A stretch of 64,000 bases of DNA from Latrodectus hesperus (taxonomy: Eukaryota; Arthropoda; Arachnida; Araneae; Theridiidae): the NCBI GenBank assembly GCA_037975125.1, contig CM075852.1:20383525-20447524 (forward strand), in the 5' to 3' direction. The translations under genes were made by a program, and so were the position numbers. This document shows, piece by piece, positions 46,590-64,000 of this stretch; positions within the stretch are counted from its first letter, which is position 1; each line of letters opens with the position of its first letter. The notes below the pieces were generated by a model. It made no database searches, was not told the origin of the DNA, and saw nothing but the letters and a program-made list of their open reading frames with translations.

Positions 46590-46770
46590 AACTATGCAGT
46601 TATTACACTGGTAGGCTTTTAAAGTGCTTATGAACAATTTTAATTCTTTGCAACCATTCCTGACTTACCCTTCTCTTACACTCTCGTCATTGTGATGTTC
46701 TATCGGTGCCATCTGATGGTTTCCTGTAATTTGCATATTATTCTTCACAATGAGTGTGTTAATTTTACAT
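46590..46770 (-). mobile_element. 5' flank of the Tc1 copy
   Basis: Less AT-rich sequence continues upstream of the transposase start to about 46750, presumably the element's leader and terminal repeat. I could not pair it with sequence beyond 45583, so the ends are undefined. Confidence 0.4.
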
Positions 46771-49700
46771 GTAAAATGTTTTTTAGTGTTCAATTTCTGT
46801 GTGATTCTCAATTATCCTTTATTAATGGACATGACTAGAGTACTGTTCTGTTGAATTAATAATATATTAGACATTTTAGATAAGTGATCCTCAATGTGTA
46901 ATTATGTTAAGAAAGTGTACAAAAAAAAAAAACGTGACCAAGCAATTGATTTTCCAACAGATTCAGAATGGTCATACATTGAATAAGTAATATCTGTACA
47001 GTTCATTAATTATTACACATTTTAGAATGGACATTAACGACTTGTATTTTACTTTTATTTTTTTCAAACTCGCATTTTTTCAAGCTATTCACCGCTTTAG
47101 AACTTTATTTTTCGAATAATATTTGGAAGAGTCTTTCGTCCGAGGGTACATGAGATCACCTAGAAGTTGCTGATAGCTCCGCTGATGTTAAAAAAGATCT
47201 CAATAACAAATACATTTAGACTGATATTTTTATATTCTATCTGTCGATATATCTGTATTTAATAAAAAAGTACATTATTTACTATATTTATTTTGTCAAT
47301 TAATGTCAGAGTAAGCAAGTTGATAAACATTCCTTGTGTTAATATTTCGTATATCTATTTAAAGGTTAGATGTATTTATATTTATTTACCTACTAATAAT
47401 TTAATGATTTCTTGAATATATTTGAATAGCAATTTCTTATTCAACTTTTTGCTTAATATTTATGTTATATTGTAGTTTTAAATCAATATGAAAAACTCAA
47501 ATTAAGGGTACTCTCAATGAACGAATAAAATTGCAAAATATTTTTCATTTATTCTCATTCCATCACTCACTTCTTCAGATAATCACTTTACTTATTTTAT
47601 GTAGATTTAGAAAATTTGATTTGCATTAAGTTGTAAATAATTATTTAAATCAACACTTCCAATAAAATTAGTTCTTCAAATAATAATAACATTAGAAAAT
47701 TTTTATATCATATATTCTGTCTCAATAATATATATTAAATTCTGAACCATGAACTATCCTCAACGATAAAAATCAAAAGATAAAAAGATAGTATTTAAAA
47801 TAACATCATTTTTTTATTAATAATCATTTTACACAATTAAACTAGAAAACGTATTAGAATAATGCTATTACTTTTAAAGGAGTACCAGTAATTTGTTGAT
47901 ACTCTTAAATTTAATACTTTAAAAAAATTTATGGAAATTAAATTTGATAAATTTTACGAAAATTATAAATATTTAAAAACATAACTTGTAAAATCATTTA
48001 TTGTTGTAATTAATTTTAATAAAATCGATAATAAATTAAAAATAGAACATTTTATAGAAAAATGATTAGGATCGTATTGAAAGTAAATTGTTTTATTTCT
48101 AATAAATATTAGTTTTATCATATTTATTTGGAATATTTGTGATGGAAAATAAATTTACCTTTAAGTACGATTATTGTTTGTGTTCTAGATTTTTTTTTTA
48201 TCTTCATATTAGAAAAATATTGATGTTCAAATGTTTCATAAATGCACCATTCAGAAAAATTTCGAAACTTAAAATCAAATTATTTAATTTAATTTTCAGG
48301 TTAGTTGAATATTGTTTAACTTAATGAAAAATACATGAATTACGTTTGGTAAGAAGAAAGATTGCCAACACTTTTATCAGGCGATATGCATTAAATAACA
48401 TAAGTAGATGAAAAGGAATATGCGTTTTCAGTTTTAATTCATAGTTATAAATCAATTAATCAGCTTTTAAGAGTCCCGCATTCATTAAAAATATTGAGAT
48501 TAATTGTAATCTCAATAATACGTAAACGTTTTTGTTAAAAATAAATTTTTGATAAAAGTAAGAGTTTATTTAATCTGCATATACATAACGTAAGCATTAA
48601 ACAATATTACTTTCAGATTTTATCAATACAATAAAACAGTAATCTTAATAAGTAACTTTTAAAACTGATGCAATAATTGCACACGAGACAGTTTGGATGA
48701 AAGTGTTAGAAGTATCATATCTTTCCATCAATGTTAAGGATTTCTTTGAGAATTACATTATTCTTATGTTCACCCAAACAACACAAATGAGAGTTTTCTA
48801 TTATCAGATTATATCGGACAATGGAAGCGGTACAATAAATTTTTCGCTTGATTTGGTGGGTCGAAATATGTTATTTTGATAAATTTCCCTTACAACAAAG
48901 TATTGTTTATTGAGAAAAAGTAACATTATCTAGAGTAATTATGTGAAAAATATTAAAAAATTTGTGTTTTATATTTAATAGTATAAGATAAATTGGGTAA
49001 GTTAATTTAATTTTAGCTATTGTTAATGTTGAAAAATTTTAAGTATTTTTCTCAAAATTTAAGTATTTTCAGCATTGTATATAGATTTAAATAATTTAAA
49101 TTTTCAGCAAAGTAATACAGATTCACTGTAAGTTTTCTTTTGAGTTTCGTTTAGACTTGAACCAATCTGTTGCAAATTTTCTTAAATTTGATAATTTTTT
49201 ACACAGAATTCTTTCATTGGTAAATAATTTTTCCATCAATAATAATAGAAAATCTATTACTATTCTTTCAATAGCTTGATATTAAGTAATCATATTCTCG
49301 ATAAAAAATTTTCCAATCATTTATTAAATGAAATTAACTGTCGCTTCTTTTCATTTATAATGCAGTTCCTCGATAAATGACAAATATTTAAGCAACTCAC
49401 ATTAAGTAAAAATGAAATAATTTATACAAAACTTGGCGCGTATAATCTAGAGTTAATTTCAGAAAAGTCGAAACTCTTTATTTTTACTAACTAAACAAAA
49501 AATTTAGTGTTTGTTCCTAGTAAGCTGACATTTTAAAATTATAGCAGACAGATGCTTATGGAAGAAATATTACTTAGTATAATTTTTCTAAATTGCACAG
49601 TTCTTAGAAAATTTTTTATAACGTATTTTCTTCTAATCCTATAAAAAATAATTAATTTATGATGGAAAAGGAGAAAATGCGATAGTTCAACTGAATTCTG

Positions 49701-50955
49701 AAACATTTGATACAAAATGGAATTATTTGAAACATTAAAAGCCAGATTTACATAGTCAAGTAGCAACGAAAAGGCTTCAGATAATTCCTACAACAAAAAA
49801 TTTTGCAAAATTTAAAAATGATAATGTTAAACTTGCGATTGTAACAATTCTTCATTCTTCCAAAAGGAATCCACCCTTCTTGTTTTTTTATAAAGGTGTA
49901 GCGTAAAACACTGTTAGAAGTAAATTTGGTTTGAGAGGTGGTCTCGATTACATTACACTCTAAAATAGTAAAGATTGCAGTCAGAGTTAACTAAATAATT
50001 AATACTAGTTCTTGTAAATGTCGGACTTTGATATTGATGAGTTTTTTTGCATTAATACTGTAATTATAAAAGCAATATTAAACCCAAAGAAGTAATTTAT
50101 AGGGATAATTAACCTGCCTTGTTAACTTTTCAGAACATTTGCTGCTGATATACATTTCACGGTAAAAAATCGTAGAAAATAACGCTGCAAAAGATTTTAC
50201 TTACCTTAAGGATGTAGTGGGATTAGCGGATATAAAATGGCTGATTTTCCTAGTAAAAGTACTTCTTACTTAACCACTACATTTAATACCACAAATGCAA
50301 ATTTTAAACCACTGCAAAGAAATTGCGTTAACCAGAACTATCATAGAGAATTCAACACTTCTTTCAAAGCTGAAAGGATTAAACGCTTATTTGTAATTGA
50401 GTATTAGAAAATATTATCATTATTATATCAACTTTAAACTCGATTTATTTTTGTCTGGACATAGTAAATTTAAAGTTTAGTTCTCATTTATCTATCAGTA
50501 ATATTTACAAATGAGGATCTAACTCTAAAATTCCCCAGCATTTTACTTTATAACTGCCAAAACTCTTGTCAAAAGAGGAAAGTTCTTTGCAAATTATTAA
50601 AGTATAAATTCCATGACTTCTTATTATTTCAGACATAATTAAATCTGAAGAGTCCCTTTTCACTAATAAAATAAATAAGATTTTACAATATTTTATAATT
50701 TTTTTTGTCATCATGAATTCCTTTTTTCAAAGATTTTCGATAGCACTGTATCTTTTTATCACCACAAAGTACTTGATTGGGTGTGTAGAAGAAAGCTCTA
50801 TTATTCTTCTAACTAAAAAATCTGCAAAAACCACTTTCTTTACTTTTATTTGAAACAGACTTACTTACTTGATTTAAAGTCTTTTTTTCTCATAAACTTT
50901 AGATTTTTCCAAATCTTTCTTGTAGTAATACTTTTGAGTTTTGATCATTTAAAGT
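46771..50955. other. 4.2 kb of AT-rich intergenic DNA
   Basis: No gene recognised. A perfect 11-bp hairpin (TATTGAGATTA, 4-nt loop, TAATCTCAATA) lies at 48492-48517. Several 60-75-codon frames are low-complexity chance ORFs. Confidence 0.55.
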
Positions 50956-50959
50956 TTTC

Positions 50960-51170
50960 CAATGACAATTTCAGCTGGCCTTGCCGGTTTGTTGAGGTTC
51001 CTAGGATCGGAGATCCTCACCCTCTCTTGTAGCTGGTCTGGAATGTAGCTATAACTGTTTTCTGTCTGGCTCTATTAGTGATCAGTATTTTTACATATGG
51101 GGGCGGGGCTTAAAATATTCTGAGCAGAGTTAGTCTCTGGTGCCTAGTTTGCAATTGTATATAAAATTTC
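50960..51170. other. unclassified less AT-rich island
   Basis: Contains GCTGGCCTTGCCGG, the palindromic GGATCGGAGATCC and GGGGGCGGGGCTT, all unusual here. It is probably an old repeat fragment. No coding potential was recognised on either strand. Confidence 0.35.
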
Positions 51171-52640
51171 TTAATTGTCCAAGTGGTTATATTTAAATTA
51201 CATAAAGTATAGAAGTTTATGAATATTTGAGATATTGATTTTTGCACAAGTGCGCTAATTTTAAGTTAGTAAAAAAGTAAATTGAAAATCTTGGAAAAGT
51301 TACAGAATCCTTGATTCTGATTGGTTAGTACCTCAAATTTGAATTTTTGCCTTTTTGGCGCTCTTTTTCTGAGTTAATACGATTTAATATGTGAGTAATG
51401 TTAGTGAAGTTGTCCTAGTTTATATATATATATACATTTTTTTCTATATATACATTTTATATATTACATAATTTTTTTCTTGATAAGATGAATAAACTGA
51501 ATAAAATGGTAATAAAAATAAAAATTTGTTGGTTTGTTAGTTGGGTTATTGCACTTGTGCTATTTATTTGAGTGTGAGGCGGATTTGGGCAGAATCTAAA
51601 GTTTTCTAATACGATCATGTTGAAATAAATAAAGACATGCATGGCATATCTATTAAGCTAATTATTTAGAGTAAAATGATTACTGAAAAGAGTTTCATAA
51701 TTGTGTTAATTTCTTTCCATATTCATTCATAGTAACATTACAACGGTTTACAAATAAACATTTTAAGATTTATTTAATTTGTCATTTTCTAACTCATTAT
51801 CATATAATGTATCATTAACTTTTTTAAAATTAAAACTTCTATTAATTATTTTGCAGCTTTTACTTTAAGTCTGATAGTTCTTTATGATTTTATTAATTAT
51901 CATTTATATATCTATATAATTTTTTTTATCTGATCTTTGGAAAATGAAACTCATTTTGCTCAATGGTTTTTTTCATCTGTGCTCTATTCGCGGCAGAAAC
52001 TGTTGTCGGATATCATATTTAGGGTTTTCTCTATAGCTGCTCATGGGAAGAAGTCATTTTCTTGTGAAATAAAAGTATTAATATTAGCATTTATATACTA
52101 TATTTGAATTATTTTTAATCAATATTTCAATATATGTGACATGTAAACTAGAGTAAACTCTTTGCACCACATACCAGTAGAAATGTTTTATTTGAAAGAA
52201 AAAAATTATATAATGCGAAACAAAATACAGCATATGAAATCTAAAAAATAAAATACAAACTATTATATACTGTTGTTAATTTAACCAGGGCTAAAGCAGC
52301 TGCGAGATAGGATAGTATAAATAATTTACATCATAAAGAACAATAAAACAAGTAAGTCAAAATTTGAAAAATCACTGAGAAGAATAAAAAAAAAACTATA
52401 CAATACAAAAAATTGGAGGAAAACATAAAGACATGTCTTCGTGTAGAGGGAAATGGTCAGCTCAACAAATTAAACACACTTTTCTGGTATGTACTTAGGA
52501 CATATGTCTAAAGTAATATAGAGTATATCCAACGGTGTCTTGTTTATCTGCATTATAAGTATCCGTGACAAGTAATAAAATCATACAGGTTTTCTATTCT
52601 GGATCAATAGATATTGACAGAATTTTTTGCTAAACTTTTC
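51171..52640. other. AT-rich DNA, no feature recognised
   Basis: Nothing supported beyond short TA runs near 51421-51434. Confidence 0.55.
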
Positions 52641-52647
52641 TAAACAG

Positions 52648-52961
52648 AGCCGGCCAACTTGTCTAGTGGTCAGCGTGCCTGACTGTGGATAAGGAGGTCC
52701 TGGGTTCGAATCTCACTTTGGGCATGGATGTACTTTCTCTCTCTATCTATCCTGTCTTTGTCCTTTCCTTATATGAATGGGGTGTGAATGGTTTCCTATC
52801 CTATAAACGGGTATCTATGGCATGTGTGTAGAGCAAAGTCGTACTTTCACCTTCATGGTGCTCTGATTAAAATGAAAGACGCTCCCAATTATCTTAAATT
52901 TGCATTGCCAAGGCATAGCGAGCTTGGCTTGTCCAAGTGTCATTAGTAACAACAACAACAG
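52648..52961 (+). mobile_element. tRNA-derived SINE, copy A
   Basis: The head is tRNA-like: A-box-like TGTCTAGTGGTCAG at about 52660-52673 and a near-consensus B-box GGTTCGAATCT at 52703-52713, spaced as in a tRNA. The body includes GGGCATGGATGT (52720-52731), a CTCTCTCT run and CCTATAAACGGGT, shared with copy B at 16.9 kb. The 3' tail is a TAACAACAACAACA simple repeat (52947-52960), a common SINE tail. ACAGAATTTTT occurs both just upstream (from about 52617) and directly after the tail, a plausible imperfect target duplication. It is not a tRNA gene: an aminoacyl-stem partner and a clean cloverleaf are lacking. Confidence 0.8.
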
Positions 52962-53239
52962 AATTTTTCTTAACATCTTATCGAAGCATTCCATGAATTA
53001 TTTCCTTTCAGGGTAAAAAAATGATTGTCAGGTGGTGTAACTTTAAATACGATGTTAATTTCGGAAATAGAATTTGATCTCTTCTACACAAAAATTGTTA
53101 TTTTCCGTAAATCTTCTATAAGATTGGCATTCATAACTACATATGGTGTTTAATATTCAATGCACAAGAATAATTTACTTCTTCCCCTCAACAAAAAAAC
53201 TTCTTCTAAAAACAAAACAACTTCGCCTAATAGTGTCAA

Positions 53240-53900
53240 AACAGATTGTAAAGTCAAAGCTTATTTAAGATGCATTAATAAATCTCATTGCGTTTGACTC
53301 CCACAAAATTGTGAGACTTCTTTTAGTAGCTCTTGGGGAGTATTAACACAAATATAATCTATACCGATAAATTGCCTAAAGCTAGAACCTATTCCAAAGA
53401 AATTTCCAACATCGGGAAGAGTCTTCAGCATAGGAAAAATTGATGACACTTTATTAGGATTAGGATGCCAAATTATTTTTTTAGCTCCAAACTACCACTT
53501 TCAGGGGTTTAATCCAAGCTACAAGCCGAGAGAAATATTTGTGAATTGACAGTCTTTTAAATCAAAGGCTTTTTTATTCTTCTAAGCTAAGTAATAACTT
53601 ATTTTCAGTCTCGAATGTTGTGATCGCATTTCATTGTCCCAACGGCATCACGTTGAATTCATGAAATTATTTATTGAAGATAAACATTATTTTTTCCCGA
53701 TCTGCCTTTACCAGTAGTATTTGTAATTTCATCAATGAAAACTACTGGGCAACTTTCAATCAGCATAAGATATCGGTGATTAAAGATAAACGATGAATAT
53801 TTTTTTAACCTTGTTGAGGCAACGATATTGCCTAAAAAATCTCCAACTGTCGTCTTTCTTAAGGATAGTTACAATGTCAGTGGTTACGCTTTTTCCAATG
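53240..53900 (-). pseudogene. Ty3/gypsy pol (reverse transcriptase) remnant
   Basis: Minus-strand blocks in gypsy order: TILKKDDSWRFFRQYRCLNK near 53870-53800 (family pattern KKDGSWRFCVDYRxLN), EFNVMPLG, stop, NAITTFET near 53660-53610 (EFNVMPFGLCNAPxTFE), then PNPNKVSSIFPMLKTLPDVG and NFFGIGSSFRQFI near 53467-53360 (PDPxKVxAI...P.PKTxxDVRxFLGLxxYYRRFI), and LLKEVSQFCGS with ALTLQSVL below it. The YxDD catalytic block is not recognisable. Many frameshifts and stops. No LTRs were identified. The less AT-rich texture on the higher-coordinate side may hold more of the element. Confidence 0.75.
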
Positions 53901-59560
<5,660 letters not shown>

Positions 59561-60610
59561 AATGATAAAGCACCGCATTAGTGGCAAAAACAGTTATGCA
59601 TATTATGCCCTATGTGAAGTACGAAAATGTGAAAAAGAGAGATACCCTTGAGAAAAAATGGTGGTTCTGAAATTAGGCCTAAAGGGGGCACGTTTTGCAC
59701 CTTATAGAAATGAATGTTTTTTGCAAGGAAATACTTTACATTTGAGTGCCAAGGAGTATATCATCGTATATTATCTAAATTTAGTTGCTTAAATAAGGGA
59801 GATTAAATAGATGGTGGTAGAGATTTTATACTACGGAAAGTTTTTCACAAGTTTTCAAAAGTCAGAGCTATAAACATTGTCGGAGAATATTTGGGAATAA
59901 GATGTATACTAAAAACAGGAAAAACATTTTGGAAGACAGTCGGTCTCGACATTACTCAGCACTCCTTTTTTGTCCGGTTCGCAGAATGGCGTTTCAGCGC
60001 TAGAATGAAGCAGCAAAGAAGTCAATCGGCACCGAAGAGCTCCATATGTTGATAAACGGGGAAAACTCCCAAGCGTCAAAGAGAAATGATTTACTGACAA
60101 GTTCAGTATTTTCAAAGATGGGAAGTAGTGACGCAAGGAGGCGCTGAAAACAGTACCAGAATGTAAGATGTTGGCAAAGTTGAACTTATGTAAGGCAGCA
60201 TCACAAATACTATGTTGCCATTCTGAAAAAGATTAATTTTAACGATTCCATAAGGTGGTCATCGGAAGTATTTCACAACTCTAAATTGATGTGTGAATCC
60301 AAAATGGAAGGTGAAAGTGCCAAACTTGTTGCGTTTTTGATAAAAGTGTTTGACAATGAGAGTATCACTGCAAAGGACGTTGAAGAAAGGAGAGAAAATG
60401 AGGATCATGAAATAACTGATAATAATGTTATAGAATTCGTAAAACAAGTTTTAGTAGAGTGAAGAAGAAGTAACCGTTAAACAAGAGGAAAATCTCATCC
60501 GACATTCAGAAAAGCTCAAGAGTATATCAATCATCAGATGGAATAAATCCCGGCAGATATCCATGAGCATAAGGGGTGAGATATTACATTGCCGACGAGA
60601 GTTAAAATGT
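59561..60610 (+). pseudogene. degraded coding-like segment, possibly a Tigger/jerky-type transposase C-terminus
   Basis: The base composition changes to gene-like. On the plus strand LPSVKEK, stop, FTDKFSIFKDGK and TVPECKMLAKLNLCKAA can be read near 60065-60200. From 60304 one frame gives MEGESAKLVAFLIKVFDNES and TAKDVEERRENEDHEITDNN with VIEFVKQVLVE before a TGA at 60460. The acidic DVEE...E(I/L)T...(E)(F/L)xKQ pattern recalls the C-terminal tail of pogo/Tigger-jerky transposases, but the DDE core was not found. The opposite-strand frames are less convincing. This is a low-certainty identification. A host pseudogene cannot be excluded. Confidence 0.3.
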
Positions 60611-63600
60611 AGAAACAGTCATATTGATGACTTTTAAAACAATGAAATGTAAATTTTAATTATCTTAGGATTCCATTTTCATATTTATGTAACCATTTAT
60701 CCATAAAAAATCAATGAATAAATTTTTTCTACTTTTATACGATTTACTTTAATCTTTTCGTTATTTCTTTTCTATTTAGATTAGTCATTGCAAAATTTCT
60801 GTTATGTTGGGACCATTTTATATCCTTAAAGTGATTACATTTTAACAGAAATTTTCTCAATTTACTTTTTGTAATAAATTCTTGGAACGCACAATGCAGT
60901 ACATAAATATTTATAAGATACCTGCTACGACATTTTTATTTTAATAAGACACATTACTGGAAAACGCATTGATGATTCATTGAGCAGCACAAACGCTTAC
61001 ATTCAAGGTGACATGAGATGATTGAAAATTTAGTTTTGAACTAGGTATGGGAAAACTCGTATAATATTGAGTTTTAATATAAAAGTTTTATTTTCTAGTA
61101 AACAAAAAATGAGTTCATTGAAGCCTTAATGTTTTCTGACCTCCTCTTTTACTAGATATCTCTAAACTTGTATAGGAAAAGTTCTTAAGCATGATAGAAA
61201 TTCATAAGTAAGAATTTTTCTTGTTGACAGTGGTGTTTTAATGCACATTTTCTTTGATTAACAAATATTTTTGATTTTTTAGATGCATTACGAATAAAAA
61301 AATCATGACATTGAAATATCTAGCATAAGAGATTACGAAATAAAAATATAAATTTATAAAAAATATTAATGTATGATTTATTTTTAATAGTAGCAAAATA
61401 TATACTAAGTTTTTTCCCTATTTCATGATTATTCATTCATTTTAAATGCCGAGTGACAGAAAATGTGTCATCTATAAGAAGGAATCATTCATGATTTCAA
61501 ACACTTCTACTGAAAAAATTTAATTTTAATTAAAACATATAGATTGCATAAAATATTAAATGATTTTAATATACACTGAAACTTGTCATACATTTATTAT
61601 ATAATTTAGACGATATACTTATTAAGCTACTGCACATGATATGCCAATTTTCTTTGCTTGTAAGTGACTCTCTCGTTATTTATATTAAACTTCGGCTAGC
61701 CTAGCTTCGTTTAAAGTTGCATTGCCCTATACACCAGAGTTATATTTTAAGCAAGAAGTTTATCAAAAAAATTTTATATTCTTCTAGTTAATTTAAATTT
61801 TATCAGGACATGGATTCAGCTGTTATTCGGTAAATTTTTATCTATTATAAACTTAAAAATAACGTAGCAGGATCTTCTTGCAGTATAAAGCAGGTATTTG
61901 GGAAGAATACTTTTAATGATCGATAAGTGCACCAATATGATTAGAAAACTCATCAGCATTTTTTTCTTACAAAAAAAGCGTTTAAACCAAAAGCATCTGC
62001 AAAAAATGATGCTCTGAACGTATTTTCTGAAGAAAATCAAATTCCCCCGGTACGTGAAGTGGCGATCAGAAAGAAATTGTTGCCCTTCTCTAAAGTTTGA
62101 ATATCTGAATCAGTGGATGCGTTCATGAAATGCATGTCAAATGAGTTTATTCACCTGACATTTTGTCAATCATGTTTAATATTTTTTAACGCATAAAAGT
62201 GTTTTTGATGAGTAAAATGTATGAAAATGAAGGCATTCTCTGTAAAATTCCATATTAAAGTTTCTTGATTTTAAAGGTCGAACTTTCCTTAATACTGGCT
62301 TCTATAAGTTAAAATTTAGTTTGAAAAGTACTTTGAAGGAAATGGAACATATTTTGAAAAATGAAAAGAAAAATGTATAGGTTTTCAAAAAAATATGGTA
62401 TTGCATATTTTCATTTAAATATCCATCATTTCGTACTTACTCTTTTAGTGCTTAGTTATATATAACAGAATAAATGTTTATACATTTACTTTGATGGATT
62501 CGCATACATTTTAATATTTTAATTTTAATATTTTAACATTTTAATAAGTTAAAACCAGATACATTAATTCCTCATAATAATTATTATTAAATGTGCATCA
62601 TTTTCTTTGATATGTTTGTCTTGAATAAAAGTAAAACCTGCCAATATTCATAATTTGACTATCTGAAAAAATTATTTCAGAAATTTTAAGCTAATACGAA
62701 TTTTATTAAAAATCAAGAACAAATGATAAAAATATTAAACTCATTATGAAGAAAATATGACATTTTATCAATATAAAAAATAATTTGATCTTAATACATC
62801 ACACATGAAAATTTCACATTTTAGTTTCTGGAAGTAATGTAATTCTAAAATTCTGCACACTCTTCTTTTTGGAAAGTAACGAATGAGAGATATGTAGATT
62901 TAGAAAATAATTGAATTTGGAATATTTTCTAGAAGCATGTAAGTTTCATAATATTTTTAAGGTAAAACATGTGGTCTTAGTTTAAAAATATAAAAATAAA
63001 TTAAAGATTTTTGTCAATTAAGTAATTGTTGATAAAAGGAAGGTTAAAAATAATTATCACACTTCGAGAAGCCCTTGTGTTGTGCCTTTATATAAAAACC
63101 ACCTACATTTAAGTATATATAACCTTTAATTAAAAAATGAAAAATATAAGTTAGTTCTGATTACATATTTTAACTAACTGTACGGAATTTAAAAGGATAA
63201 GTTCAAAAGAATTTAGGACTTATTCTGTAGAATTTTTCTATTAAAAGATAAATATTATGTCAAATTTATAGCTCTTAAATTCAACCATATGACAATAATA
63301 TTTTGCTCTGCAAATTTTGATAAAATTTGGGTCACATGGGTCGAAATAAAACTTGTGGGAGAGTTTGTAAAATATGGAAAAATAATGAAAAGTAGCTTGG
63401 GAAAAATAGAAATAAGTTTGTGATGAATGAGAGAGAGAGAGAGATTTCAAGAATCCAAGTACTATGCAAGATGAAACTACATTAAAGAAATAAGTAAAAA
63501 CTTTAGAAATAAAAGCTTAATGAATTTGTAACATATTTCAAAATTCATATCCATATTATTTGGTAATTGGTTATGACTAAAAATGTATGAAAAATAATTG

Positions 63601-64000
63601 TATTGAAAATAAACCTAAAAAAATTCTTTTTTCAATAAACTAATAGAAGTGATAAAATCACAGCAATAGTTTTAAAATTTCTTTGATTACTAATCAATTT
63701 AACATCAAGAAATATCACTGTAATTCCTTTAAATAAACGAATTACATTAACTATAATAAAAAAATTAATTAAATGTATAGTAGAATCACTTGTGTGTATG
63801 TGTGAAAATGGAAACCTTATTTAGATTTTCTTTCAATTAATTAATTGTTGAAAAAGACTTAGGTATCTACGCTCTTTGAGCATTTCTTACATTTATCTCA
63901 TTAAAATAAATCGAAAGATAAGTAAATATCTCTTTTTCCAATTATTTTTGTCGTTCATAATTTACCAAAAAAATATAACGTAATAACAAAAAATAATGCT
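60611..64000. other. AT-rich intergenic DNA to the end of the window
   Basis: A (GA)n run lies at 63428-63443. No coding sequence, RNA or transposon recognised. Confidence 0.55.

Noticed and set aside
52648..52725. Possible functional tRNA gene
   Set aside because: The A and B boxes are good, but no paired acceptor stem or proper cloverleaf can be drawn, and the sequence continues into a SINE body and AAC-repeat tail.

Overview
This window looks like gene-poor, strongly AT-rich animal nuclear DNA. The transposon types (Tc1/mariner, R1/I-type LINEs with RNase H, a KRBA2-like integrase, tRNA-derived SINEs), the arthropod-style TATA plus TCAGT promoter and the very long (TA)n tracts suggest an arthropod, most likely a chelicerate such as a spider. 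That assignment is inference from repeat content only. I found no intact host protein gene, no canonical tRNA or rRNA gene and no CRISPR array. Nearly all short open frames are chance ORFs, (TA)n readings (poly Tyr-Ile) or shadows of decayed transposons.

Layout. 1-10.1 kb: AT-rich DNA with a 62-nt palindrome, a hAT-type terminal repeat (484-564) and a 101-bp (TA)n tract. 10.1-13.1 kb: a decayed KRBA2-like integrase gene on the minus strand (10.9-12.35 kb), flanked by unclassified, less AT-rich DNA and (TA)n. 16.8-17.7 kb: a minus-strand tRNA-type SINE next to the 3' end of a LINE. 20.05-22.07 kb: a 5'-truncated, lightly damaged LINE (RT, RNase H, zinc knuckle). 24.4-24.84 kb: a Myb/SANT-like DNA-binding-domain remnant. 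25.59-26.04 kb: a compact inverted-repeat element (MITE). 29.6-32.7 kb: a mariner-type transposon abutting a 411-bp (TA)n tract and carrying a second, 584-bp TA tract inside it. 33.45-33.95 kb: a SINE-like repeat. 35.96-36.61 kb: half of a Tc1 transposase. 37-40.4 kb: a heavily mutated LINE of the same family as the 17.4-kb fragment. 43.1-43.6 kb: a promoter-like island. 45.58-46.59 kb: a full-length but dead Tc1 transposase. 52.65-52.96 kb: a second SINE copy. 53.2-53.9 kb: a Ty3/gypsy pol remnant. 55.5-55.7 kb: a (TA)n/(TG)n/G-rich tract. 59.6-60.6 kb: a degraded coding-like segment.

The elements do not form a pathway. They are independent insertions at different stages of decay. The LINE at 20-22 kb shows only two lesions and is the youngest-looking. 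The gypsy, KRBA2-like and 37-kb LINE copies are old. Recurrent structural themes are TA-repeat growth beside or inside TA-targeting transposons, and near-perfect hairpins best explained by local template switching. I do not see a convincing new multi-gene system. The best candidates for something undescribed are the 449-bp inverted-repeat element at 25.6 kb, the mariner copy with an internal TA tract and a 40-bp palindrome, and the isolated promoter-like island at 43.1 kb.
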